From contig JAAAIG010000240.1 of the NCBI GenBank assembly GCA_015852425.1, forward strand, positions 1 through 45,484: a stretch of DNA of 45,484 nt, read 5' to 3'. The DNA comes from Gryganskiella cystojenkinii. Its lineage: Eukaryota > Mortierellomycota > Mortierellomycetes > Mortierellales > Mortierellaceae. A program made the position numbers and the translations under genes. Below the pieces are notes generated by a model. It was not told the DNA's origin, made no database searches, and saw only the letters and a program-made list of their open reading frames with translations. Shown piece after piece: positions 32,996 through 43,503 of this stretch (within the stretch, counting starts at the first letter, position 1; each line of letters opens with the position of its first letter).

Positions 32996-34909
32996 TTACA
33001 CCCTTTTCACGCCTAAGAAATCGTTGGCCTTAAAGTTTCGCAAACGCCACCAATAATGTGAGCAAGTACTCCACCAGAGTGCCGTGACCCGTCCTTGATC
33101 ATTCTGGTACCAGGAGTTACAATTTGAGGACCAGATCATGCCCTTCATCTTTTCGTCGAGCTCATTGACAAAATCCGCACAGGCTTTGTCTGTGACCTGG
33201 ATCGAGGACAAGGAATGCTTCATCATGAAGCTGATCGCTTGAATCGCGAAATCGACCTGAGTCTCGATCATGAACAGGACAGAGTTATGACCCAACCCAG
33301 TACTGGGACCCAACAAGAAAAACATATTGGGAGTCTCGGCGGCCGTGATACCATAGTAGGTCTTGGGATTCTTGCCCCAGACTTTGGCAAGATCGCAACC
33401 GTTCTTGCCAATGACAAATCCTTCCTTGAGGACATCCTGGACCTGGAACCCTGTAGCGAGGATCAGGGCATCCACTTCTTGGACGGATCCGTCCTTGAGC
33501 ATCAATGAGTTACCCTTGATACCAGTGATAGTCTCGGTATGAACATTGATGTTCTTCTTGACCAACGCGGGCAAGTAATCGGACGAGACGACGATACGAC
33601 GACAACCCATCGCATAGGTTGGGGTCAACTTCTTGCGCAGGGCAGGATCACGGATGTGCCAGTAACGGAAAGACCAGGCCAGGAAATAGGCGGCGATTCG
33701 GGAGACGACATGACGCTTTTTGGTACTGAATGCTCGGATCGTAAATTCGGATCCCCAATAGGTCAACTTGTAAAAGATGAAGTGCACAAACGGGATGTAC
33801 CTGAACAAGAATTTGATCAAAGCCGAGTTGTTGACATTTCGACGGGGAATAATATACGTGGCTGTACGTTGATAAAACTCTAGTGTATTGACCTTGTCCA
33901 CTATCGAGGGAACGACTTGGATGGCACTGTTTGTAATCAAAAGGAAGCAAAATCAGTTCACGATTATGGAACAGAGGCACAACTCAAGCTCAAAAAATGA
34001 AAAAATGAAAACATGAAACATGACAACGAGTTGCCTCCCGGCCTTAAATACCTTGCACCACTTCCAACGACGGCAACTCGTTTACCCGTCAGATCAAAGT
34101 CATGGTTCCATTCGGCCGTGTGCCACTTGGGTCCCGTAAACGCATCAAACTGCTTGGGGATCTGGGGGATCCGCAACGGTCCCATACCGGAAAACACGAT
34201 ATCGGCCTGGATCTGATGGTGATCCCCCGTTGCCAAATTTGTATAATCCAGGACCCATTTCTGAATATCCTCATGCCACTGTGCGTGCGTGATCTGGGTT
34301 CGGAACCGGATCTTTTCATACAGATTGTGCTTTTTGGCGGTCCTTCTCAGGTACTCCCAGATTTCTTGCTGGCCCGCATAGGTCTTGGACCATTCGTAAT
34401 TGGGCTCGAACGAGAACTGATAGTTGATCGATTTGACATCGCAAGCGCATCCTAACATAATTTTATGAGGTAACCAAGTAAAAAAAGAAAAAAAAAGAAA
34501 AGGGAACAAGATTTACATATTTTTAGTTGACGACGATTACGTCAGATCAAACTGAGGAACGCTACATTTATTGGTACGGGATTTCATATGATGATGCTGG
34601 GGTTTTTCTTACCAGGATAGGTGTTGGACCACCAGGTACCCCCGAGTTCGGGCTCGAGTTCAAAGATCTCAAACGATTGGAGGTTGAGTTGTGTTTGAAG
34701 TCGGATGGCGGCGCAGATGCCCGAGAAACTATTATTTGCGCGAACAGAACGCGATAATTTTTTTTTGAGGGGAGCGGATAAGTCAATCAGTTTTCGCTAT
34801 AGACGATAATAGAGTATTTGACAGACGGGAATTGCATCTTATTTTACCCTGCTCCGATAATGACGACCCTGGGAGTCGAGCCATCTTTGTAAGTTTTTGT
34901 TAGTCCCAT
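32996..34909 (-). CDS. FAD-dependent monooxygenase, Baeyer-Villiger/FMO superfamily
   Basis: Four exons (34909-34848, 34728-34613, 34451-34052, 33926-32996) encode 502 residues. An FAD-binding Rossmann motif GAGFSG starts at about residue 18, followed by ELEPELGGTWWSNTYPG, typical of class B flavin monooxygenases. The fingerprint F164-T-G166-x3-H170-x3-W174 lies before a second, NADPH-binding dinucleotide motif GSGASA (about 189-194). An ATGF motif (ILATGFQVQDVL) is present in the C-terminal part. The position after Trp174 is Asn, where Baeyer-Villiger enzymes usually have Pro or Asp. Such enzymes insert oxygen into ketones or oxidise N/S atoms using NADPH and O2; the substrate is unknown. 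No neighbouring biosynthetic genes are present. Near the C-terminus the hydrophobic pattern suggests at most weak membrane association. Confidence 0.9.
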
Positions 34910-35722
34910 GGTCGGATAAGGGAGGGAAAGCGGGTATTTGCGTGTTTTTTATAAAAAAGTCACAATGAGAGGAATGAGGTCGAATGCGGTTGGGAATGAG
35001 GAGTGTAGATGGAGGTAACAAGAAGGAGAAAAAAAAAGCACACGACAGAAATATTCAGATAAAAGAAGGTGCGGGTTCGTCCGATTTTTGTGCTCTCAAG
35101 CGGCTCACGACAAGCCTAATTGCCCCACATCCGGTTTGTAAGGAAGCGAGAGAGAGAGAGAATGGGGGATTTGTGCTTGTTTTCAACTTTCTTTTTTCGC
35201 GTGTCCACCCGTTCTTACATGTCCGAACGGACCACGTACCTCTAATGTAATAGACTACTTGTTGTCAAATCACAGATAAGGAAGCCGAAGCGCACACGAG
35301 GGAAAAGGAGGACAAAATGAAGAAACCTCAGGCTGAAGGATTCCAACTGACAGGAATATTGGAGGGAGCTCAAACATGTTCTCGGTTTGCTCCACATAAC
35401 CACGGCTTGGTCCCCCCCACACTTCTCTTCGGCTCACAGGGTCAAAGAGACAATGAAAAGAACAGTCACTCCCACGTGGCCTAACAATTCTCGTGATTGC
35501 TTCTTACCCGTGACACGACCACCCAAAAAAGGTCTTGAGACAAAGTTGGTGTGAGCATGAACATGCATGGACCACATTCCATCTTATTTTCATTTTCTTC
35601 GTTTCCTCATTTCTTCCACCCATTTCAACACACTCACCCTTTTTGGATACCTACATCTGCTCAGACACGTACCACCAACAAGCTGACTTAAACCTCTCTA
35701 TTGTCGAATACTCTTAATAACT
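34910..35722. other. divergent promoter region of monooxygenase and EF-hand genes
   Basis: This 813-base spacer holds a GA-rich run (GAGAGAGAGAGA near 35149-35161), a CACGTG at 35473-35478 and a CT-rich leader before the EF-hand gene. No gene or RNA is visible. Confidence 0.55.
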
Positions 35723-36509
35723 ATGGCTTCTATGCGCCCAGAAGAAATCAAAGAGGCCTTTGCCCTCTTTGACCCCCAGAACACGGGATCCATCCAGCCT
35801 CAGGCTTTCCAGAACTTTCTCGATGTATGTTTTTGTCGTTTTATCGCTCGTCCTTTATTTCATTATCAAGACGTGTCAATAAATCGGTCTCTGTTGTCTT
35901 TCTTTGTCTTATTTTATCCTCGTTTTTATCCCGATGCTGCGTTTTTTCTCGACATAGACGCTTGGCGACCAAGAACTCAGGCAGTCGATTCGTCTCCCCA
36001 ACCATGCCATTGACCTTCGCGAGTTCACTGAGCTCATGAACCGTTATAACCAGGACAAGACTAGGGACCCCGAAGAGCCCTACAGACGTGCGTTTCTGTC
36101 CATCAACAAGGATGGCTCTGGTCAAATCTCTTCCCAGGAATTGAGGACAGCTGTTCAACAGTTCTTGGGTCCCAATGCTCTCTCTGAGGTAAAAAAAAAG
36201 ACATCTCAAAATTTCATCCAGATGAGAGTTACCGGCGGAAGTAGGATTCTACTCCATATCAGCTTTATGATCTCGTTCTATTTTTTTTCGGATGGTCGGA
36301 TAGTACCTTACTGTTCTTAACTTTTGTACTAACCTTGTTGCGTTGTATCTATTCCATATTTTGTGTGTCTGACCCTCCCTATTTAGGCTGACATCGATGA
36401 GATCATCCAGGAGGGCGATGTCTCGGGCGATGGACGTATCACTCTGGAAGAGTTTTTGAAAATTATGCAGAAGAGTGAGAAGTACCACCGTGGTGAGCAT
36501 GTCCTTTAA
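35723..36509 (+). CDS. EF-hand calcium-binding protein (calmodulin-like)
   Basis: Three exons (35723-35824, 35958-36188, 36387-36509) encode 151 residues, the length of calmodulin. Four EF-hand units can be traced. EF1 (DPQNTGSIQPQAF, about 17-29) and EF2 (about 35-62) lack most calcium ligands. EF3 (NKDGSGQISSQEL, about 84-96) and EF4 (DVSGDGRITLEEF, about 122-134) keep acidic or polar residues at positions 1, 3, 5 and Glu at 12, so the C-terminal lobe probably binds calcium. This resembles calmodulin-like or myosin light-chain-type proteins rather than calmodulin itself, where all four loops are intact. Likely a calcium-modulated binding protein of the cytosol; partners unknown. A polyadenylation signal lies 81 bases after the stop. 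Confidence 0.85.
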
Positions 36510-36589
36510 GTCATGCTCCTGATATGGGATACCAGAACAATTGATTACACGCAGCCATTGCTCCTATTTTAAGCAACCGGAAAAAACTC

Positions 36590-36595
36590 AATAAA
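36590..36595 (+). terminator. polyadenylation signal of the EF-hand gene
   Basis: AATAAA lies 81 bases after the TAA of the EF-hand gene and only 23 bases before the end of the convergent zinc-ribbon gene, so the two transcripts probably overlap at their 3' ends. Confidence 0.55.
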
Positions 36596-36617
36596 GTTGA
36601 TATTTTTCAATGTTGTA

Positions 36618-38753
36618 TTATACAATGGCTGTGACTTGATCGCGAGTTTTCAGAAGGTCCAACAGCATCCTTGCCTCCTTGACCGGCGTAATCCATTGAA
36701 TATTGACAGCGTTCAGGATCAAAGGTCGCCTAATGACTAGGGTCAGAAATTGTTGTCTCCCAACCAGGACGGATTTTTCAACAAACGGCGCAGTTGAGCT
36801 CGGAGAGGACGAAGAGGAAGCAACGGCGCCGGACAACGACGACGGTGATGACGCAGAAGAAGGTAAAGATGTTACTGGTGGCCCAACGGTCGCGTCCAGC
36901 ACAAACCGTCCTTGCCTGATCGAGGTCTGCCTAGCTAGTTGACCTAGACAGACCTTCAACCACAACTTTTCTTCTTCCTTGGCTCGCTGGGAGCTGTCAT
37001 TATTAACGGTCTCCACGAAGCCTTCGACCAAGTTCATGGCTGATGATGTTGATGCAGACGCCGACGCTCCTGAGCGTGATGACGATGAAGATGACGACAG
37101 AGATGAAGATGAGGCGGCAGGCGCTTCTATTTTCTTGAACGAGAGGACACCTCTGCGACTGAGGATTGAAAGAATCTTGACACACTCTTCCGAACGAGGG
37201 TTAATTTCGGAAGCATTCCCATCATCCACGCGGTGCGAGTACTTTTGCAGTCCCAACAAGGTCCACAAGATCGCCTCTTGATCTTTCCCGACCCGTAGAG
37301 TTGCCTCGGCGGTCCCGTCTCGGATAGAACAATCCATCTGAATATCGAGTCGCCATTTCTTGGAGAAGCAACCAAACGTACAGGCCATATTTCTGTAATC
37401 GTTGTCGCATTCTGCACAGATGGCTCGAATCCGGCAGGTGTTGATGCTGGAAAGGGTGCACACATGACGACGAATCGGGGTAGATTCGACGCGGTCCTCC
37501 ATAGTTTCATCATCCGCCCCTGGTCCAGTTTCGACACTCGCCATAGGTTCTGTTTCCAGTCTCCAGACCTGTGACAGACTGACAATCTCATGTTCTGGCT
37601 CCATCCTTTGAGGGGCATGAGGGGCATCCAAGGATGAAACAAAAAACTCCAAAGGATTTAGACTCGAGTGTTGAGCCCGCGGTGCCTGATGGGGTAAGGA
37701 CAATCGTTGTCTCGTCTCTGCATTGCTTGTCAGTGCAGTGAATTTGGGTATTGTTGGGGGTTTGCTCCTGACACTCGGGGAAGTGCTAGTGCTGACAGCC
37801 TGAGGTATGACAGCCCTGTAACTGTCTGTTGTAGGAGGACTATCCCGCACTGGCAGCAGCGAAGGTGTGGTCCTGGTTCTTAGAGGTGTGTTACTTTTAT
37901 CTAACAGTGGCGGAGTAACGGATTTTACTCTTGGAGGAGTGCTCTTCCTTTTTCTTGGCAGAGGAGCGACAGTTCTGGGTCTCGGAGAAGCACCGATTTT
38001 GTTTGGTGACGGAGGAGGAGAATCGACTCTTATGGCGAGATGGCAGACTGTCTTGGGTCGTCCGACACAGGCGATTACGACATGTTTTTGGTTGCCGCCA
38101 CTTGCATCTGGCTCGACCAGCAAGACGACCTCATGGACTTGGATCCAATCGCCCGGCTGGATCCCAAGGATTTCACCCGACAGACTTTCCAGTATGGACC
38201 TCCTGCTGAGCAAGACTGCTACCAGGGGGCATTCTCGTTCTATTTGTTCCATCACAACTGCATCCTCGTTGCCGCTGTTATCGACATCCATTGTCGATTC
38301 ACGATCGGAATCGGACCAAGACACGGCTGATCCAGTATCTGACGATTCGCAGTTATCATTGTCTTTGTCAGGTTCGTCCGAACCGACAGCGACAGCATCA
38401 GACCGTGATTCGCCCTTTCCTTTTTTGTTGTTAGATCGAAGGGGAGCACTCTTTTTCTTTTTCGCGTTCTTTTTGTTCTTGGTGGTGACAGTATCGACCT
38501 CGGCCTTGAGCCAGAGGATCACAGGATCATAGACGGTGTTTGATTGCTGCAATTTGTAATAGGTCCTGATGGCGTCCGAGTGGAGAATAAACGGATATGA
38601 CTGGGCAAAGGACGAGGTTGTGTCTGCGTCTACTCGGACAACTTGACCCTCAAAGGAGACGTCGGGTGAGTCAGTGTCGAGTGCAGGGAGGGTGGCAAGG
38701 GCGAGGGCAATCACTTTTGAGAGTGGAAGAGGGGAGAGTGATCGGGACGACAT
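36618..38753 (-). CDS. zinc-ribbon/OB-fold-like protein, candidate CTC1-type telomere protein
   Basis: An intronless frame of 711 residues begins at ATG 38753; the frame extends upstream only through non-ATG codons. The N-terminal 90 residues look like a beta-rich OB-fold (SFEGQVVRVDADTTSSF, YDPVILWLKAEV). A basic and Ser-rich linker follows, then another beta-rich block (GIQPGDWIQVHEVVLLVEP ... HVVIACVGRPK). At about 430-500 is a zinc-ribbon candidate, ICAEC ... MACTFGC, followed by WRLDIQMDCSIRDGTAEATLRV. A Cys ribbon inserted in an OB-fold and followed by 'DGT-A-A' is characteristic of the C-terminal DNA-binding domain of RPA1 and of CTC1, the large subunit of the CST telomere/replication complex. 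The C-terminus (FLTLVIRRPLILNAVNIQWI) is also conserved-looking. The CTC1 assignment is an inference; known CTC1 proteins are longer. Confidence 0.55.
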   Translation of the reverse strand: MSSRSLSPLPLSKVIALALATLPALDTDSPDVSFEGQVVRVDADTTSSFAQSYPFILHSDAIRTYYKLQQSNTVYDPVILWLKAEVDTVTTKNKKNAKKKKSAPLRSNNKKGKGESRSDAVAVGSDEPDKDNDNCESSDTGSAVSWSDSDRESTMDVDNSGNEDAVVMEQIERECPLVAVLLSRRSILESLSGEILGIQPGDWIQVHEVVLLVEPDASGGNQKHVVIACVGRPKTVCHLAIRVDSPPPSPNKIGASPRPRTVAPLPRKRKSTPPRVKSVTPPLLDKSNTPLRTRTTPSLLPVRDSPPTTDSYRAVIPQAVSTSTSPSVRSKPPTIPKFTALTSNAETRQRLSLPHQAPRAQHSSLNPLEFFVSSLDAPHAPQRMEPEHEIVSLSQVWRLETEPMASVETGPGADDETMEDRVESTPIRRHVCTLSSINTCRIRAICAECDNDYRNMACTFGCFSKKWRLDIQMDCSIRDGTAEATLRVGKDQEAILWTLLGLQKYSHRVDDGNASEINPRSEECVKILSILSRRGVLSFKKIEAPAASSSSLSSSSSSSRSGASASASTSSAMNLVEGFVETVNNDSSQRAKEEEKLWLKVCLGQLARQTSIRQGRFVLDATVGPPVTSLPSSASSPSSLSGAVASSSSSPSSTAPFVEKSVLVGRQQFLTLVIRRPLILNAVNIQWITPVKEARMLLDLLKTRDQVTAIV

Positions 38754-38987
38754 TATATACACAGGGTTGCCATCATGGAGGACCTTTGAATTGATTGATT
38801 TGGTCAAAAGTGCGACATTGGACAAGTAGTCAAGAGGCTAGTTGACAAAAAAAGAAATAATGGTGGCGCAGAATACAAAACAAAAGGAGGAAACAAGCTC
38901 TCTCTCTCTCTTTGACTTTTTTCACGGGTTGTTCTCTTTCGCCTTCCACCTTTGCCCTTCTGGTCCTCTTCCTGTGGACATCTTCTC

Positions 38988-41900
38988 ATGGCCACGTTCA
39001 ACAACCAGGGTCAACCTGGCCAGTTTCCTGCCAAGATGACCGAGCCTCTATTACCGCAGCAAGCCATGCAACCACAACAACCACAACAACCACCACAACA
39101 ACAGCGACCACACAATACACAGTCCATGGCACAGTCCATACCTACAACATTTTCAGGACAGCAGGCCCCATCAACCGCATCTTTATTACAGACACAAATG
39201 TCCATGCAACCGGTACCAGCAATGCCGCAACAGGTCCAACAACAACAACAACAGCAGCAGCAGCTACAACCAACAGGGCCACCTCCTCCTCCTCCTACTT
39301 CCTCAACGGGACTAATGGGTCAACTTTTTCAACAACAACAACTACAAAAGCATGCCTTGCAACATCAGCAACAACAACAATTACAACATCTACAGCAACA
39401 ACAACAATTACAGCAACAACCACAGCAACAACGGCAGCAATCACAACCAAGCTCGACCCAGATCACGCTGCCAAATGATCAACAACAACAACAACAACAA
39501 CTTCAACAACTACTTCAGCAACAACTTCAGCAACAACAAGTTCAACTTCCTGTTGCTGATCAGAGTAAACTCCGTGGGCAACTCATGAATATCGTCAACG
39601 ACCGACAAGGAAGACTGTATCGCGATATCAGTGGAGTCGTTGAAGGTAACAACACGTCCACTTTTTTCTTTTTTTTTTTTGTCTTCCAAAAACAGGGACA
39701 CATTTATCTCCTCCGAACTCTTATACTAATACAGTCTTTTTCTCGGTATACATAGCCCACAATCAATCGATGGGCCAGGATCTACAGTTTGTCATCAACT
39801 CCTTTATCTCGACAAAAACGGAACTGGAACGCACTCAGGCCGAGGTCGGTCTTTTGCAACGTCAGAACACCGTTGCCATCGCCGAGTGTGCCCGCCTTCA
39901 TGCGGAAAGAGCACAGCTCACGCACGACCTCTCCAGTCTTCGGACACTGTATCGGACGCTTTTCAACAGCAAACTTGCCCAGATGCATCAAGAAGGCGGA
40001 CCATCATCTTCATTGTCGTCATCTTCAGCACTAGCGACAACTGCAGTCAAAGAAGGATCTGCAGCTGCTGCAACAGAAGGCACGCTTAGTCTTGGTACCA
40101 TCGTGATGATGCCTTTGACTACTGAAGGGACCTCAAATCAGCCCATTGTCGTGGATGCTCCCCCAACGACCACCCCAGCTCCTTTGACCACAACAACGAC
40201 TACCACTACTATTATGACTCAAACAGTCAATACTGTCAGCAGTAACAGTAACAATAGCAGCACTGTCGATGAGAGTACCACTGCAGCTGGAACAACCACA
40301 ACTACCGTTGCAACAGAAACCGCCTCAGATACCTCAGGATCGTTGGCATCTCCCACGTCGTCTGCTGCTGCGGCGACCGCTGTGCTGACCGGAACACGCT
40401 CAGGAAACGAAATGCAACTTATTGCAGATCTCGACATGGTGACCAAGGAATTGTTGCGCGCCACCGAGGATATCCAGGCTGTCAAAGAGGAGAACAACGA
40501 TCTGACGATCCGCCTAAACAACACACTCGAGCTGACAAACGAACTTCGAAAGCTTGTCGATACTAAATCCATCGTGAACCAACAACTCGCGGGCTTGGTC
40601 GAAAAACGGTCCCAGCTCTTGGTCCAAAGGGAGCAAGAACTGCAGCAACGGAACCAGGAAATCCAACAAAAGAACCTGCAACTGGTCAAGTTCCGAGAGG
40701 TCTTGATTACCGCGACCGAAAACCTCAAGAACGCACACACATTCATCAGCTCCCACCAGGACGTTCTGGTCAAAAAGACTGTGATAGAGAAGCAACCGCA
40801 ATTCGATGCTGCAAAGACGCCAGGACAACCGGCGCAACGCCAGCAACACCCTCATCATCAGCAGCAGGATCCTTCAGACATAATGCGACATCTTGCAGCT
40901 TCAGCAACGGGAGCGGCACAAGGAGCCTTGGCCGCAGATGCCATGCTTCGCGCCATACCGGTCAGAACTGAGTCTTCAGGACGAACAGCAACTTCTCTTC
41001 CACCTATTGGCACGTTTGGAGCCTCTACCACGCCCGGAATCCAACCCATACCACCAGCGTACGGGACTTTTAGCGCCGCAACGACTTCAATAACGACACC
41101 AGCGATGACGCCAAAGATCGTGCCTTCGTTTCCAACAACGTTGCAACCTGTGTCGACACCGTCTTTTAGTACTTTCAAGCCTCTTCAGCCAACGATGACA
41201 CCACGCATACCGCCACCATCGTCAATGCCTGCTGGCTCCTTTAATACAGCGTCACTCCCAAAACCAGGATATGCTCAGCCAACAACAGTAGCAACTACAA
41301 CCACCACCCCTGGAGGTAACATGCCACCTGTTGGAAGCTTCCACTCGAACACGCAAGCGACTCCAGCGCCTCTCGCCTTGCCCTCGACCAGTGCCTCGCA
41401 GGGTAGCCTTTTGGGGAGCAGAGCTAGCATCGCTCCTACAGCGATGGATGGGATCGCCGTCGCAGCAGTAGCTACAGCCTCAACGACGACTGGCGTGACA
41501 ACAGCGGGTACCACGACTGCCATCACAACAACAAGGCCAGCCATTCCCGCGACATTGCATTTGCCGCCTACGTCACATATCAACCATCAGGCGCAAGCTA
41601 TTTCAGCTTCATCAGTTTCAACGCTTCCACAGAACAACACAGCCACGAGTCTCAATGCTACCCCGCCTTCCGGACCTGGAATGATGGTGAATCAAGGCCC
41701 TTCTACGACTCCCACCCCTGCGGCGCCTGTCCGACCACCGACCGGGATTAGTATTAACAGGCTCAGCTTTAGTGGCAGTAGTAATAGCAGTAGCGACAAC
41801 AACGCTGGCGCTGTCAACGATCCTAAAAAGAGTGCCGCAGAGCTGCAAAAGCGAGAGCAGGCGGCGAAGGTCGGAGAAACCGAGAGGGAAACACCGAGAA

Positions 41901-43282
41901 TGTCTGAACTTCGGAAGCAAGTTCATCAATTGGAACGACAAAAGGAACTAAATCGACATGCGGCGACGATACCCTCGAAGGATACTCCAGCACACAGTCA
42001 AGGTGTGAAGCACGTCCCTCTGCAATGGATGGTCACAGGGAAACCGACAACCGCGGCCTCTGCAATTCGGCCATCCCATACTCCTGTGTCTGTACAAGCG
42101 CCTCTCGCTTCCACTCCTAACCCTACATCTGGACCTTTGCTCGCCACGTCAACGCCTGTGCCCACTGTGTCTGCCCCTGAGCTCGTGGCTACACCACCCA
42201 TGCCCAATGTGTCTGTCCACGCAACCACACCTGCTTCTACTCTCGTGCTGGCGGATCGTACCAACACGACCGGAACCGATGGTGCAGACCGGAGTCAGCC
42301 TGTTTCGGACGATCAAAACAATTCAGGACCACGAGTACCACCAACAACACGATCGCCTTCTATGGTGTCGACATCCTCATCATTAGTTTCATCTTCATCA
42401 TTATCTACTGCCTTGACTTCTGTTTCTGCAAACCCCATCAATGACGCAGAGAACCTGACGAGACGAGGGGACAAGGTGGCGGATCAAATGGAGCAAGAAA
42501 ATACAAAGGTGCAACAAAAAGAGATCTCGAGACAAGAAAAGACGGACCAGTTAGCAGAAATCCGCAACCGATCCGAGGCCAAGGCCAAGGCTTATGCGGC
42601 TGCGCTGAAGGTGATGGAGGAAGCCGAGAATGCGACAGGTGTCCGCGTAGACGACGTCATCTCGCCCGAAGTGGCGACGACCGTAGCCACAGCTTCTTCA
42701 ACCCCACTATTGTCATCATCGACAGCAGCAGCGATTGCGACACCAACTCCAGCTACAACTCCGACTCAACCCGCTATAGAGAAAATGTCAAACCAATCAA
42801 CAGCAAACAGGAGCAATCGTCATTCTCCTACGCAGCAGCAGCAACATCGAAAGGAACAGCAGTCCCTGGAAGACGCCAGTCGATCTTTGGCCGAACCTCA
42901 AAAAGTTGACTCGCCAAAGGAGGTAAGAGTAGAGCAAAAGGTGAGCAACGGAGCCGCCGTTGCTGGCTTTCCAAAACAAGAAGACCTCGATCCAGCGAGA
43001 CCACAGTTGAACAAGACCAATGGATCGATGACACCTGAGCCGCGAACGTTTTCGAAAATTCCAGGCCGCTTCTATGTTTCAGCAGTTGAGGTCAAAGTCC
43101 GACCAGTGAAGCATTATCGCACGATCGAGGAAGGATCCCCACCTATCGAGAAGGCAGCACCGGCCGCGTCTACGCCAAGCCGGAATAGTACGCCAAGCCG
43201 GAATGGTACGCCAAGCCGAAATGGTACGCCAGTGAAGAGACGAAGGGTCATTTTGCTCGATAGTGATGAAGAAGACGAATAA
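38988..43282 (+). CDS. Gln/Thr-rich coiled-coil protein with C-terminal SUMO-interaction-like motif
   Basis: Two exons (38988-39645, 39756-43282) encode 1394 residues. Residues 1-190 are Gln-rich. A short ordered block spans the intron (QSKLRGQLMNIVNDRQGRL ... HNQSMGQDLQFVINSF) and leads into a coiled coil (about 235-285). A second, longer coiled coil covers about 436-550 (LIADLDMVTKELLRATEDI and following), and further charged helical segments lie at about 915-960 and 1118-1178. The rest is Thr/Ser/Pro/Ala-rich and probably disordered. The C-terminus has three tandem TPSRN(S/G) repeats and ends KRRRVILLDSDEEDE: a basic nuclear signal followed by a hydrophobic VILL core and acidic tail, the form of a SUMO-interacting motif. 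I do not recognise the family. A nuclear scaffold or transcription-related role is plausible but inferred. Confidence 0.75.
43171..43231 (+). repeat. 18-base tandem repeat coding TPSRN(S/G)
   Basis: Three copies of an 18-base unit (43171-43188, 43189-43206, 43207-43224) and a partial fourth lie in frame near the 3' end of the coiled-coil gene. Copies differ by one or two bases. Each codes a Thr-Pro site followed by Ser-Arg, a possible proline-directed or basophilic kinase target. Confidence 0.8.
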
Positions 43283-43377
43283 TCAAAAGTTCGCATCATT
43301 GATGGATAAGATGGAAGAAAGACGAAGTGGAGAACTCCGACTCTAGCAAAACCTGCAACACTATATACCCTTTCAAA

Positions 43378-43383
43378 AATAAA
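43378..43383 (+). terminator. polyadenylation signal of the coiled-coil protein gene
   Basis: AATAAA lies 95 bases after the TAA of the coiled-coil gene. The next gene is convergent and ends at 43504. Confidence 0.5.
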
Positions 43384-43503
43384 AACCATTTTGCTTCCAG
43401 TGATGCCCCCCAGGGTCTTGTCGAGACCTGAGCCATTCTTATTTGAAATGTAAGATTACGAGATATTTTTTTATCTTTTTCTTTTTTTGTTACTAATCAG
43501 GTT

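Noticed and set aside
10766..35478. Apparent E-box (CACGTG) regulon across divergent promoters
   Set aside because: I counted about six copies in the window where roughly eleven are expected by chance, and several fall in coding sequence or 3' flanks, so there is no enrichment.
32996..36509. A secondary-metabolite cluster around the monooxygenase
   Set aside because: Neighbours are an EF-hand protein, a zinc-ribbon protein and a Ser-rich protein; there is no synthase, transporter or pathway regulator.
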